DNA from: Peteryoungia algae
Lineage (GTDB): Bacteria; Pseudomonadota; Alphaproteobacteria; Rhizobiales; Rhizobiaceae
DNA length: 64,000 bases
Assembly: GCF_030369675.1 (NCBI RefSeq)
Contig: NZ_CP128477.1
Coordinates: forward strand, 3,366,501 to 3,430,500
Reading direction: 5' to 3'
The position numbers and the translations under genes are program-made. A model generated the notes under the pieces. That model ran no database searches, was not told the origin of the DNA, and was given only the letters and a program-made list of their open reading frames with translations. This document shows, one piece after another, positions 36,592 to 45,348 of the stretch; position 1 is the first letter of the stretch, and every line of letters starts with the position of its first letter.

Positions 36592-37197
36592 TCAGATCGC
36601 GGTGCGGGCCCTGATCGCCGCAGACAATGTACCTTCGTCCAGATAGTCGAGCTCACCCCCAACGGGCACGCCATGGGCGAGCCGGGTTATCTTGACGTCG
36701 AGTCCTGTCAGGTGGTCGGTTATATAGTGTGCTGTGGTCTGTCCCTCGACCGTCGCATTGACGGCGATGATGATCTCGCGAATCCCGCCCTTGGCCACCC
36801 GGTCGATCAGCCCCTTGATGTTGAGATCATCAGGGCCGATCCCGTCAAGCGGCGACAGCGTGCCCCCCAGCACGTGGTAGGCGGCATTCATCGCGGCTGC
36901 GCGTTCCAGCGCCCAGAGGTCGGAGACATCCTCGACGACGATGATGACGGACTGGTCGCGCGCGACGTCGGTGCAGACGGTGCAGGGATCAACGGTGTCG
37001 ACATTGCCGCAGCAGGAGCAGATCTTCACCTTGTCATAGGCCTCGCCCATGGCATGGCCGAGTGGACCGAGTAACTGATCCTTCTTCTTGATAAGATGCA
37101 GCGCCGCACGCCGTGCCGAGCGTGGTCCAAGCCCCGGCACTTTTGCCAGAAGCTGGATGAGTTTCTCGATTTCGGGGCCGGTGACTCGTTTTGCCAT
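36592..37197 (-). CDS. recR: Recombination protein RecR
   Basis: RecFOR-pathway protein that loads RecA at gaps, 201 residues. It has an N-terminal HhH segment ([23 protein letters not shown]), a zinc finger [16 protein letters not shown] (about residues 57-72), a Toprim domain with [14 protein letters not shown] and a C-terminal [13 protein letters not shown]. In most genomes it follows dnaX-ybaB. Here two plus-strand genes lie between ybaB and recR. recF is also in this window. Confidence 0.96.
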   Translation of the reverse strand: MAKRVTGPEIEKLIQLLAKVPGLGPRSARRAALHLIKKKDQLLGPLGHAMGEAYDKVKICSCCGNVDTVDPCTVCTDVARDQSVIIVVEDVSDLWALERAAAMNAAYHVLGGTLSPLDGIGPDDLNIKGLIDRVAKGGIREIIIAVNATVEGQTTAHYITDHLTGLDVKITRLAHGVPVGGELDYLDEGTLSAAIRARTAI

Positions 37198-37253
37198 GGC
37201 GGCGTTTCTAGCCCATATAGACGGCGAACGGAATCGCCGAAGGGGTGCCCCAG

Positions 37254-37874
37254 ATGAAAATCCTCGCCGTATGTCTCGGGCGGCCCGAGATCCTGCCCGG
37301 CAAGAAATATAAGACCGGCATCAACAAGCTGGCCATCCAGGGTCCGATCATGATTGACGCTGAGGGTCTGGTCGGCGACGCGATCCTCAACCGCAAGCAT
37401 CATGGCGGGGTCGATCAGGCTGTCTATATCGAAGGCTCGATCGATCTCGACTGGTGGCGCGCCGAACTCGGTCGCGATCTGCCCTACGGCACTTTCGGCG
37501 AAAATCTTGTGATCGAAGGCCTGGAAAGCGCCATGCTGGCAGCCGGCGACCGGCTGGCGGTCGGCGAGGTGCTTCTTGAAGTCACCTCCGCGCGCATCCC
37601 CTGCGCCACCTTCGCCGCCAAGATGGGCGAACCGACCTTCGTCAAGCGCTACACCCGCGCAGCCCGTCCTGGTGCTTATGCGCGGGTCTTGCAGGGCGGC
37701 ATGGTCGAGGCCGGCCAATCCGTCGAGTTCACGCCCTGGCGCGGTGACCGTGTGACGATGCGCGAGATGATGGCGACCTTCGGCCGCAGGCTGAGCGAGG
37801 CCGATCGCCCCCGCTATCTCGCAGCTCCAGTCCATTACAAGGTGAAGGACGCAATCCGCGCAGGCGGCATGTGA
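37254..37874 (+). CDS. MOSC domain protein (YiiM-like)
   Basis: A 206-residue protein with a MOSC domain as in YiiM and the molybdenum cofactor sulfurase C terminus: [26 protein letters not shown] (about residues 27-52), [13 protein letters not shown] and the conserved cysteine in [13 protein letters not shown]. YiiM-type proteins use a molybdenum cofactor to reduce N-hydroxylated compounds. Whether this one does is not known. The ATG at 37254 has AAGGGG 8 bases upstream; a GTG at 37245 is in frame. Confidence 0.88.
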   Translation: MKILAVCLGRPEILPGKKYKTGINKLAIQGPIMIDAEGLVGDAILNRKHHGGVDQAVYIEGSIDLDWWRAELGRDLPYGTFGENLVIEGLESAMLAAGDRLAVGEVLLEVTSARIPCATFAAKMGEPTFVKRYTRAARPGAYARVLQGGMVEAGQSVEFTPWRGDRVTMREMMATFGRRLSEADRPRYLAAPVHYKVKDAIRAGGM

Positions 37875-37955
37875 GCGTCCGCCGAAGGTCGTAGGCTTCC
37901 ACGCTTTACCCTTGTGTCGCTTCTCGCCATCATGCCGCCCCGCATGGGAGGGGTG

Positions 37956-38846
37956 ATGGAACCGAGCACAACAGAGCTGACCGCAGCCGACGGGGTGCGT
38001 CTGACCGGCCATTGGTGGCGGCATGCCGGAACCGCGCCATCAGCGACCGTCATCATCAATCCGGCGACCGGTGTGCATGCCCGTTATTACCACCGCTATG
38101 CCGCCCATCTCGCGGCAAATGGCTTTACCGTGCTCACCTATGACTATCGTGGCATCGGCCTGTCGCGTCCCGAAAGTCTCAAAGGCTCCACATTCACCTG
38201 GCGCCAGTGGGGTGAGCAGGATTTCGACGCGGCCCTGCGTCATGCCCTCCAGGAGGACCAGGCAGGACGCGTGATCGTCGTCGGTCACAGCATCGGCGGC
38301 TTCCTGCCGGGCTATTCACCGGCGGTCGGGCGCGTCTCGTCCATGCTCTCGGTCGGCGGACAATTTGGGTACTGGGGCGATTATCGGCCGAGACGCCGTT
38401 TACCCCTATTTCTCAAATGGCATGTCGTCATGCCGGCGATCACCCTTGCCCTCGGCCACTTCCCGGGCAAGCGCCTGGGCTGGCTTGAGGATCTGCCAAA
38501 AGGGGTCGCCTATGGCTGGGGGCTGCAACAGGGCAGGGCGGAGCAGGGCCTCTCGCGCGAGGCCGCCGAGGTCATGTGCGACCGTTTCGCAACCGCAACC
38601 GGCCCGATCCTCAGCGTCACCATGTCAGATGATGAGATCGCGACAGCAAAAGCGGTCAACCGGGCCATGCGCTGTTACCGCCGGTCGCCGGTGACCAAGG
38701 TGATGCTCGCACCACAAGACTTGGGTTTTGACCGGGTCGGTCACTTCGACCTCTTCCACGCCCGCCATGAAGATGGTTTCTGGCGCCAGAGCCTGGCTTT
38801 TCTGCGCGAGGGGGAAAATCCTTGGAGCGATCGGGTCTATCTTTGA
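37956..38846 (+). CDS. Alpha/beta hydrolase
   Basis: A 296-residue serine hydrolase-like protein (COG4757 type). The nucleophile elbow is VVGHSIGGFLPG (about residues 109-120), and the oxyanion/strand region is VLTYDYRGIGLSRPESL. The late histidine is likely in RVGHFDLFHARHEDGFW. The substrate is unknown. The start at 37956 has GGAGGGG just upstream; ATGs at 37914 and 37932 are also in frame. It follows the MOSC gene on the same strand. Confidence 0.85.
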   Translation: MEPSTTELTAADGVRLTGHWWRHAGTAPSATVIINPATGVHARYYHRYAAHLAANGFTVLTYDYRGIGLSRPESLKGSTFTWRQWGEQDFDAALRHALQEDQAGRVIVVGHSIGGFLPGYSPAVGRVSSMLSVGGQFGYWGDYRPRRRLPLFLKWHVVMPAITLALGHFPGKRLGWLEDLPKGVAYGWGLQQGRAEQGLSREAAEVMCDRFATATGPILSVTMSDDEIATAKAVNRAMRCYRRSPVTKVMLAPQDLGFDRVGHFDLFHARHEDGFWRQSLAFLREGENPWSDRVYL

Positions 38847-38868
38847 CAGACCCGATCGGCCCTCTTGA

Positions 38869-39192
38869 TCAGAACGGGAATTTCATGCCGGGCGGCAACG
38901 GAATGCCTGCGGTCAGTGCCGCCATCTTTTCCTGCGCCTGGGCTTCGCCCTTGTCCTTGGCGTCCTTGTGAGCGGCGACGATCAGGTCTTCGAGGATTTC
39001 GACATCGTCTTCCTTGAACAGCGACGGGTCGATCTTGATGCTGCGCATCTCGCCCTTGCCGGTCAGGATCACCGTGACCAGGCCACCGCCGGACTTGCCC
39101 TCGATTTCGAGTGCAGCGATCTCTTCCTGCATCTTCTCCATCTTGGACTGCATTTCCTTGACCTTGCCCATCATGCCCATGATGTCGCGCAT
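38869..39192 (-). CDS. YbaB/EbfC family nucleoid-associated protein
   Basis: Small DNA-binding dimer, 107 residues. It has the N-terminal coiled helix ([20 protein letters not shown]), the [23 protein letters not shown] sheet and the C-terminal [20 protein letters not shown] helix. An AAGGAG site precedes the ATG. It lies directly after dnaX and is probably co-transcribed with it. Confidence 0.94.
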   Translation of the reverse strand: MRDIMGMMGKVKEMQSKMEKMQEEIAALEIEGKSGGGLVTVILTGKGEMRSIKIDPSLFKEDDVEILEDLIVAAHKDAKDKGEAQAQEKMAALTAGIPLPPGMKFPF

Positions 39193-39240
39193 CGTCGTCT
39201 CCTTGGATTGTTGTCGTGTTCTGCCGGGAGGGCATGAGCC

Positions 39241-41121
39241 CTAGAATTCGATGTCGTCGCCGGGCAAGATATCGCCCTCGGCCGATTCCGCCACAGCCGG
39301 CGGTGCCGCCACGATGTCGTCGTCTTCGATCGCCGCCGCCTTGATCCGGACGTCGGTCACCTTGGCGCCTGGGAAGCGTGCGAGGATCGCGGCCACATCG
39401 GGGTCCTGTCGGGCATCGACTAGCCGTGCCTCCCGGGTTGTTTTCTCAACCTCGACCAGCGTCGGAGCGCCCGCCTCGTTGGACAGCGTCACCCACCAGG
39501 TAATGCCGGTCCACTCGCTGAGCTTCATCTTCAGTTCGTTGACGATCGCAGGCGGGCATTGCGCTTCCAGGCGAATTTCCAGCCGGCCCGGCTCGATCTT
39601 CACGAGATGCACGAACTGGCGAAGCTGCGCGCGCAAGACCGGAGCGCGGTTCTTGGTGCAGAGATCCGCGATATCGTCCAGCGTCTCGACCTGCACACCC
39701 GGAACCAGCGCCTCTTCGACCTTGGTTTCGCGGCGTTCAATCGTCTGCGGCAGGGCGTCACCGGCCTGCACGCTCTGCAGATGCGCCACGGGCTGGCTCA
39801 TCGCCGGGCGAGCGCCGCTGTCCTGCGAAGGTTGGGCCACGGCCTGGGCCCGCAAGGCCATCGAGGCGCCGCCGCCACTGCCGTTCGGGCGGGGTGCGGA
39901 CGGCCCGCGCTCTGCGCCGCCGTCGCCATTGGAGAGTTCGAGCAGGCGTCGCGCGGCATCCTCGGGCGAGGGGAGATGCGCCGCATGGGCGAGCCGAATC
40001 AGCACCATCTCGGCAGCCCCTGCCGGGCGCGACGAGCCCTCTGCTTCCGGAATGCCCTTGAGCAGCATCTGCCACATGCGCGACAGCGTGGTCACCGCCA
40101 CGCTCTCGGCAAGCTCGGCACCCCGAACGCGTTCGACTTCGGTGAGCGACGGGTCCTGCGCAGCCGATGGAATGTATTTGAGCCGGGTCACCAGATGGGT
40201 GAAGTCTGCAAGGTCGGTCAGCACTACGGTCGGGTTCGCCCCCGCTTCGTACTGGCTGCCGAATTCGGCGAGTGCCGCAGCGACGTCGCCACGCACCACC
40301 TGCTCGAAGAGGTCGACGATGCGGGCCCGGTCGGCGAGACCCAGCATGGCGCGCACGGCATCGGCATGTACAATACCGCCGCCATGGGCGATGGCCTGAT
40401 CGAGCAGCGACAGACCGTCACGCGCAGAACCTTCGGCTGCACGTGCGATCATCGCAAGCGCTTCTTCCTCAGCTTCGATGCCTTCCTTCGATGCAATGGT
40501 CGAAAACAGCCCGACGAGATCGCCAGCACTGATCCGGCGCAGATCGAAGCGCTGGCAGCGGGAGAGCACGGTGATCGGAACCTTGCGGATTTCGGTGGTG
40601 GCAAAGATGAATTTCACATGCTCAGGCGGCTCCTCGAGCGTCTTCAAAAGCCCGTTGAAGGCTGCCGTCGACAGCATGTGCACTTCGTCGATGATATAGA
40701 CCTTGTAGCGCGCCGAAACCGGGCGATAGCGCACCTGCTCGATGATCTCTCTGATGTCGTCGATACCGGTATGCGAGGCCGCATCCATCTCGATCACGTC
40801 GACATGCCGGCCTTCCATGATCGCCTGGCAATGTTCGCCGGGGATACGCAGGTCGATCGTCGGCTTGTCGATCTCAGCGGTCTTGTAGTTCAGCGCCCGC
40901 GCCAGAATGCGGGCCGTGGTTGTCTTGCCCACCCCGCGCACACCGGTCAGCATATAGGCCTGGGCGATACGCCCGGTCTCGAACGCATTCGTCAGCGTCC
41001 GCACCATCGGCTCCTGGCCGACCATCAGGTCTGTGAAATCCTTGGGGCGATATTTGCGGGCGAGAACGCGGTAACCGCCGGGGGCGGCCTTGGCCTCTGC
41101 AGTCGGCTCGAACTCGCTCAT
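39241..41121 (-). CDS. dnaX: DNA polymerase III subunit gamma/tau
   Basis: Clamp-loader ATPase, 626 residues, starting MSEFEPTAEAKAAPGGYR. It has the P-loop LTGVRGVGKTTTARILARAL (about residues 55-74), Walker B YIIDEVHMLS, sensor 1 FIFATTEIRKVPITVLSRCQRF and a C-terminal tau-like region with a polymerase-binding domain. The four-cysteine zinc module that follows the P-loop in E. coli DnaX is replaced by KPTIDLRIPGEHCQAIMEG, with a single cysteine. The open frame extends 225 codons upstream across the SRP RNA gene, and that part is not coding. Confidence 0.96.
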   Translation of the reverse strand: MSEFEPTAEAKAAPGGYRVLARKYRPKDFTDLMVGQEPMVRTLTNAFETGRIAQAYMLTGVRGVGKTTTARILARALNYKTAEIDKPTIDLRIPGEHCQAIMEGRHVDVIEMDAASHTGIDDIREIIEQVRYRPVSARYKVYIIDEVHMLSTAAFNGLLKTLEEPPEHVKFIFATTEIRKVPITVLSRCQRFDLRRISAGDLVGLFSTIASKEGIEAEEEALAMIARAAEGSARDGLSLLDQAIAHGGGIVHADAVRAMLGLADRARIVDLFEQVVRGDVAAALAEFGSQYEAGANPTVVLTDLADFTHLVTRLKYIPSAAQDPSLTEVERVRGAELAESVAVTTLSRMWQMLLKGIPEAEGSSRPAGAAEMVLIRLAHAAHLPSPEDAARRLLELSNGDGGAERGPSAPRPNGSGGGASMALRAQAVAQPSQDSGARPAMSQPVAHLQSVQAGDALPQTIERRETKVEEALVPGVQVETLDDIADLCTKNRAPVLRAQLRQFVHLVKIEPGRLEIRLEAQCPPAIVNELKMKLSEWTGITWWVTLSNEAGAPTLVEVEKTTREARLVDARQDPDVAAILARFPGAKVTDVRIKAAAIEDDDIVAAPPAVAESAEGDILPGDDIEF

Positions 41122-41204
41122 CGCGTTGCCAGCTTCCCCGTTCGCCCGCGGCCGGGCATGGCACGGCCCATGTTGCAAACAGGGGCCGGGAATGAAGATG
41201 AGGT

Positions 41205-41304
41205 GGGAGGCTGGCACGATGACCCGTGCCGTGCTCGTTGGGGCTGCTTCCTTCCGGACCTGACCCGGTTGGCGAGTGGCTCGTCCACCACCAACCTCCC
41301 GAGG
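41205..41304 (-). ncRNA. ffs: Signal recognition particle RNA (4.5S-like)
   Basis: On the minus strand the apical SRP domain reads GGTCAGGTCCGGAAGGAAG followed by CAGCCC, the universal Ffh-binding loop. The ends close a long hairpin: GGGAGGTTGG (41300-41291) pairs with CCAGCCTCCC (41214-41205), one G-U pair included. Size about 96-100 bases. Its position upstream of dnaX is the common bacterial one. The RNA guides ribosomes making membrane proteins to FtsY. Confidence 0.96.
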
Positions 41305-41307
41305 AGA

Positions 41308-41336
41308 CATATCGGCAATAAAGTCGCCAAATGCAA
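41308..41336 (-). promoter_or_regulatory. Sigma-70 promoter of the SRP RNA gene
   Basis: On the minus strand TTGCAT (41336-41331), a 17-base spacer, GATATG (41313-41308). One base further out it reads CTTGCA and CGATAT, close to the rhizobial CTTGAC-N17-CTATAT consensus. The start is predicted a few bases before the RNA. Confidence 0.65.
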
Positions 41337-41391
41337 GCCAAGCGCGGAAAAAACTGCTAGCGTCATTGAAAACAAAGCGGAGAGAAACACC

Positions 41392-41799
41392 GTGCAGCCA
41401 TTCGCCCTCGATCATCGCCTCGCGAGAGACAGCGAGTCGATCCTGAAGCTCGGTCTTTGCGACCTGCGGCTGGCACGCGACAGTCGCTGGCCCTGGCTGA
41501 TTCTTGTGCCGCAACGTTCCGACGTCAGCGAGGTTTTCGATCTCACGCCGCTCGATCAGGCAATGCTCACCTTCGAGCAGGTGACAGTGGGGACGGTGTT
41601 GAAGAAGGTGACCGGCGCCGACAAGATCAACATCGCCGCAATCGGCAATATCGTGCGCCAGCTTCACGTCCATGTCGTCGCGCGTGTCGAGAATGATCCG
41701 AACTGGCCCGGCCCGATCTGGGGTTTCGGCCAGTCTGTCCCCTATGAAGAGAAGGCCTTCGAGGCCATGAAGCACAGGATACTTGAAGCATTCCAATGA
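41392..41799 (+). CDS. HIT family protein
   Basis: A 135-residue histidine-triad protein (nucleotide hydrolase or transferase). The active-site segment is IVRQLHVHVVARVENDPNWPGPIWG, with HVHVV rather than a full HxHxHxx triad, a pattern seen in the bacterial branch with the DPxWPGPxWG tail. GTG start at 41392 with GGAGAG 7 bases upstream. Its stop overlaps the nudC ATG (ATGA), so the two nucleotide-processing enzymes are coupled. Confidence 0.85.
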   Translation: MQPFALDHRLARDSESILKLGLCDLRLARDSRWPWLILVPQRSDVSEVFDLTPLDQAMLTFEQVTVGTVLKKVTGADKINIAAIGNIVRQLHVHVVARVENDPNWPGPIWGFGQSVPYEEKAFEAMKHRILEAFQ

Positions 41800-42755
41800 A
41801 GAATTCGATTTTCCTCAACCGTGCCCCCCATCTGGAACCCAGCGAGCTCACGGCCTTCTCCGGTAACATGCTCGACCGCGACAGCGAACATCGTGACGAG
41901 ACCTCGCTCGAAACGGCGCTGAAGGTCGAGGGGATGCATATTCTCGCCTTCTCGGGCACCCAGCTTGTGCTCAAGCATGACGGCCAGGTGCTTGATCCTC
42001 TGTTTGCGCCTTACGAGCTGGCGGAACTGCAACCGAACTTCGATGACGCGATCCTGCTGGGCCATCAGGCCTCCGGCGAACCACGTCTCGCGGTCCCCGT
42101 CAATGTCGCACCGGAGGCACTCGCCGCCCATTACAAGCCGGCCGATCCCCGCGCGCTCTTCCGTGATGCCCTCGTCGGTGACGCGCTGCTGGGCGAAGTC
42201 GCCCAGGCGCTCAGCCTCTTGCGCTGGAACGCCGACAATCGTTTCTGCGGCCGCTGCGGTGGCAGAATGGAAGGCCGAATCGGTGGTTACAAGCGCATCT
42301 GCTCGGCCTGCGCCCATGAGATCTTCCCGCGCACAGACCCGGTCGCCATCATGCTCGTCGTTGACGAGAAGAATGATCGCTGTCTGATGGGCAGAAGCCC
42401 GCGCTTTCCGGAGGGCATGTATTCCTCGCTCGCCGGTTTTGTCGAGCCGGGGGAAACGATCGAAAATGCCGTCCGTCGCGAAACGCGGGAGGAATCGGGC
42501 ATCGTTGTCGGTCGCGTCCGCTATCACGCTTCGCAACCCTGGCCCATGCCGCACCAGCTGATGATCGGCTGCTACGGAGAGGCGACGACCTTCGACATCA
42601 CATTCGACACCGCCGAGCTCGAGGATTGCCGCTGGTTCACCCGCGACGAGATCGGCAGCATGCTGTCGGAAGGATCCTTCGACGGCCGGACACTGCCGAT
42701 CGAAGGCACCATTGCCCGCCGCCTAATCGCCGACTGGTTCGAATGGCGGCATTGA
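41796..42755 (+). CDS. nudC: NAD(+) diphosphatase / NAD-cap hydrolase NudC
   Basis: Hydrolyses NAD(H) to NMN and AMP and removes NAD caps from RNA. It has 319 residues. An N-terminal NUDIX-like domain is followed by a four-cysteine zinc ribbon (FCGRCGGRM, ICSACAHEIFPRTDPVAIM, about residues 149-184) and the Nudix box GFVEPGETIENAVRRETREE (about 212-231). The SQPWPMPHQLMIG motif after it is the NudC subfamily signature. Confidence 0.94.
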   Translation: MKNSIFLNRAPHLEPSELTAFSGNMLDRDSEHRDETSLETALKVEGMHILAFSGTQLVLKHDGQVLDPLFAPYELAELQPNFDDAILLGHQASGEPRLAVPVNVAPEALAAHYKPADPRALFRDALVGDALLGEVAQALSLLRWNADNRFCGRCGGRMEGRIGGYKRICSACAHEIFPRTDPVAIMLVVDEKNDRCLMGRSPRFPEGMYSSLAGFVEPGETIENAVRRETREESGIVVGRVRYHASQPWPMPHQLMIGCYGEATTFDITFDTAELEDCRWFTRDEIGSMLSEGSFDGRTLPIEGTIARRLIADWFEWRH

Positions 42756-42771
42756 GCCGCCATCGGCCTGA

Positions 42772-43641
42772 TCAGAGCTTGCCGCGCATTTCATGCGCCT
42801 TGTAGACGCCGAGAATGCGCACCTTCTCGGAGAAGAAGCGCAACTCCTCCAACGCCCGGCGAACGGGGGCGTCGTCCGGATGCCCCTCGATATCGGCATA
42901 GAACTGCGTGGCCGTGAACTTGCCACCGATCTGGTAGCTTTCCAGCTTGGTCATGTTCACCCCGTTCGTCGCAAAACCGCCCATTGCCTTGTAGAGGGCG
43001 GCCGGAATGTTGCGCACGTTGAACACGAAGGTGGTGATGAACAGTTCGTCGGCGGTCGACCGCTTCTGGTCGTCCTCGTCACGCGCGAGCACCACGAAGC
43101 GGGTGATGTTGTTCTCTGAATCCTCGACATTCTCGGCGATGATGTCGAGCCCGTAGAGCGGTGCGGCGAGCCGGGGGGCGAGCGCTGCCATGCTGCGGTC
43201 TCCCTTTTCCGACACGAGTTTGGCAGCTCCGGCGGTATCGCCGGCAACCACGGCCTTCCAGCCATGGCTGCGGATGATTTTGCGGCATTGCCCCAGCGCA
43301 TGGATGTGGCTGTGCACGGTGCGAATTTCGTCGTGCTTCACGCCCGGCAGCACCATCAGCTGAAAGCGGATCGGCATGAAGTATTCGCCGACGATATGCA
43401 GGCGCGACAGTGGCAAGAGATAGTGAATGTCGGCAACGCGACCGGCAAGGGTATTCTCGATCGGGATCATCGCGAGATCCGCATCACCATTCTCCAGCGC
43501 GACGAAGGCATCCTCGAATGTCGGGCAGGGCAGGGGCTCCATGTCCGGAAACATGTCGCGGCAGGCCATGTCGGAATTTGCGCCGTAGTCGCCCTGGAAG
43601 GAAATCTTGTTCGTCGGTGCCAAGGGATTAATGTCCTGCAT
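42772..43641 (-). CDS. pheA: Prephenate dehydratase
   Basis: Converts prephenate to phenylpyruvate for phenylalanine synthesis. A monofunctional enzyme of 289 residues with no chorismate mutase domain. The catalytic domain has [32 protein letters not shown] and the TRF motif in NNITRFVVL (about residues 177-185). The C-terminal ACT domain ([22 protein letters not shown], then [11 protein letters not shown]) would sense phenylalanine. The ATG overlaps the kdsB end by 14 bases, so the two are in one transcript. Confidence 0.95.
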   Translation of the reverse strand: MQDINPLAPTNKISFQGDYGANSDMACRDMFPDMEPLPCPTFEDAFVALENGDADLAMIPIENTLAGRVADIHYLLPLSRLHIVGEYFMPIRFQLMVLPGVKHDEIRTVHSHIHALGQCRKIIRSHGWKAVVAGDTAGAAKLVSEKGDRSMAALAPRLAAPLYGLDIIAENVEDSENNITRFVVLARDEDDQKRSTADELFITTFVFNVRNIPAALYKAMGGFATNGVNMTKLESYQIGGKFTATQFYADIEGHPDDAPVRRALEELRFFSEKVRILGVYKAHEMRGKL

Positions 43642-44392
43642 TAGAGGAAGCGGAGAGAATGCGGCGCGCCTTTTCCAGATCGTCGGCCGTGTCCACGCCC
43701 AGCGGGACTGTCTTCACCACCTGGGCATCGATCCGCATGCCGGCTTCGAGCGCCCTGAGCTGCTCGAGCGATTCGCGCTTTTCAAGCGCCGAGGGCGAAA
43801 GCGAGACGAAGCGTTCGAGCGCTTCGCGTCGGTAGGCATAGAGGCCGATGTGATGGTAGAGCGGCCCAGGCCCGTAGGGTGCGGTTGCGCGTGTGAAGTA
43901 AAGCGCGCGCAGCCGGTCCGCACTGCGCGGAGAGCCGACGACTTTCACCACGTTGGGATTGGTCTTCTCCTGCTCGTCCTCGATCTCGACGGTGAGCGTC
44001 GCGATATCCACCTGCGGATCTTCGAGCGGCTTCAATGCTGCGCGAATGGTCTGCGGGTCGATCGTCGGCAGGTCGCCCTGCACGTTGATAACGATCTGGG
44101 CCTCGCCCGTGGGATCGACCTTGCAGAGCGCCTCGAAGATCCGGTCCGAGCCCGACTGATGGTCGCCACGCGTCATCACGACCTCGAATCCAGCATCTGC
44201 CACAGCGTTGAAAACCCTGATGTCATCCACGGCGACGATGATTCGCCCGATTTCCGCTTCCTGAGCCCTTTTTGCGACCTGCACGATCATCGGCAGCCCG
44301 CCGATATCGGCCAGTGGCTTGTCCGGAAGACGGGTTGATGCCATGCGGGCCGGGATCAGGATCAGGGTTTTGGCTGTTCCGCCTTCATTCAT
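43628..44392 (-). CDS. kdsB: 3-deoxy-manno-octulosonate cytidylyltransferase
   Basis: Activates KDO with CTP for lipopolysaccharide. It has 254 residues. The nucleotide-binding [21 protein letters not shown] at the N terminus, [13 protein letters not shown] (metal and substrate site), [16 protein letters not shown] and [13 protein letters not shown] are family signatures. The start is set at ATG 44392, with AAGGGG 8 bases upstream; ATG 44398 is in frame but too close to that site. Divergent from cycM. Confidence 0.95.
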   Translation of the reverse strand: MNEGGTAKTLILIPARMASTRLPDKPLADIGGLPMIVQVAKRAQEAEIGRIIVAVDDIRVFNAVADAGFEVVMTRGDHQSGSDRIFEALCKVDPTGEAQIVINVQGDLPTIDPQTIRAALKPLEDPQVDIATLTVEIEDEQEKTNPNVVKVVGSPRSADRLRALYFTRATAPYGPGPLYHHIGLYAYRREALERFVSLSPSALEKRESLEQLRALEAGMRIDAQVVKTVPLGVDTADDLEKARRILSASSNAGH

Positions 44393-44433
44393 GTCCATAA
44401 CCCCTTCAAATCACCGAACAGAAGTGTCAAATA

Positions 44434-44476
44434 GTCCCAGCTGCGGGACCATAATCGTGTTGCATGTGTTATGCAA
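44434..44476. promoter_or_regulatory. Inverted repeats in the kdsB/cycM divergent region
   Basis: Two perfect inverted repeats: GTCCC-AGCTGC-GGGAC (44434-44449) and TTGCAT-GTGTT-ATGCAA (44460-44476). The second overlaps a possible plus-strand -35 (TTGCAT, then TAGGTT after 17 bases) for cycM. They may be operator sites for the divergent genes. Confidence 0.35.
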
Positions 44477-44547
44477 AAGACATAGGTTCCGCGCGATTTC
44501 AAGATCGTCCGGTTGCTCATCGGCCGGCTGCACGGGGAGCTTTGCAG

Positions 44548-45270
44548 ATGAACTCTTATACCAATATGGGCGTGGGTGCCTTTCTCGGCACCGTCTTCGT
44601 CCTGATGTCTGTGTCGATCGCTTCGGAAGGCATTTTCCACGCGGAAGCGCCTGAGACGGAGGGCTTTGCCATCGTCGCCGAAGATTCTGCACCGGCAGAC
44701 GCAGCACCCGAAGTCGCAGCGACGCCGATTGCCGTTCTTCTCGCCAGCGCCGATGCAGCTGCCGGCGAAGCCACTTTCAAGAAGTGTGCGAGCTGTCACA
44801 CCGTCGACAAGGGCGGCGCCAACAAGGTTGGCCCGAACCTCTATGGCCTTGTCGACCGCCCGATCGCCACGCATGAAGGCTTCGGCTATTCGGCTGCCAT
44901 GACGGAATTCTCCCAGGGCGGCACAGTGCTCTGGACCTGGGACCACCTGAACGAATTCCTGCTCGCTCCGAAGAAACACATCCCGGGCACTGCGATGGGT
45001 TTCGCCGGTCTCAAGAAGGACGACGAGCGCGCCAACCTGATCGTGTACCTGCACACCATGGCGGACAGCCCCGTTGCGCTGCCGACGCCTGAGGCCGCAC
45101 CCGCCGATGCAGCGGCTGCTCCGGCAGATGCAGCCCCGGCAGATGCCGCCGAAGCACCGGCTGAAGCCCCGGTCGTTGCTGAGCCGGCCGCACCCGCAGA
45201 CGCAGCGCCTGCGGCACCTGCAGAGACCGCTCCGGCCGAGCCTGCACCCGCACAGCCGGCCACGCCGTAA
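44548..45270 (+). CDS. cycM: Membrane-anchored cytochrome c (CycM-like)
   Basis: Electron carrier in the respiratory chain, feeding cytochrome oxidase. It has 240 residues. An uncleaved N-terminal anchor ([20 protein letters not shown]) is followed by a class I cytochrome domain with the haem site [13 protein letters not shown] (about residues 75-87) and the axial methionine in [16 protein letters not shown]. After the globular domain a tail of about 65 residues is almost only P, A, D, E and V with PADAA-type repeats, probably extended in the periplasm. RBS GGGGAG. Confidence 0.92.
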   Translation: MNSYTNMGVGAFLGTVFVLMSVSIASEGIFHAEAPETEGFAIVAEDSAPADAAPEVAATPIAVLLASADAAAGEATFKKCASCHTVDKGGANKVGPNLYGLVDRPIATHEGFGYSAAMTEFSQGGTVLWTWDHLNEFLLAPKKHIPGTAMGFAGLKKDDERANLIVYLHTMADSPVALPTPEAAPADAAAAPADAAPADAAEAPAEAPVVAEPAAPADAAPAAPAETAPAEPAPAQPATP

Positions 45271-45308
45271 TCTTCAAGGACTGACCTTTCAGATCTTATC
45301 CAATCATG

Positions 45309-45335
45309 CGCCCGGCCCTTGCGGCCGGGCGTTTT
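45309..45335 (+). terminator. Rho-independent terminator after cycM
   Basis: CGCCCGGCC (45309-45317), loop CTTGC, GGCCGGGCG (45323-45331), TTTT. It lies in the 78-base convergent gap with the AEC transporter gene. Confidence 0.85.
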
Positions 45336-45348
45336 GCGTTTCTCGGCG

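Noticed and set aside
41122..41796. N-terminal extension of dnaX
   Set aside because: The extension overlaps the SRP RNA gene and the HIT gene. DnaX proteins start near MSEFEPTAEAKAAPGGYR.
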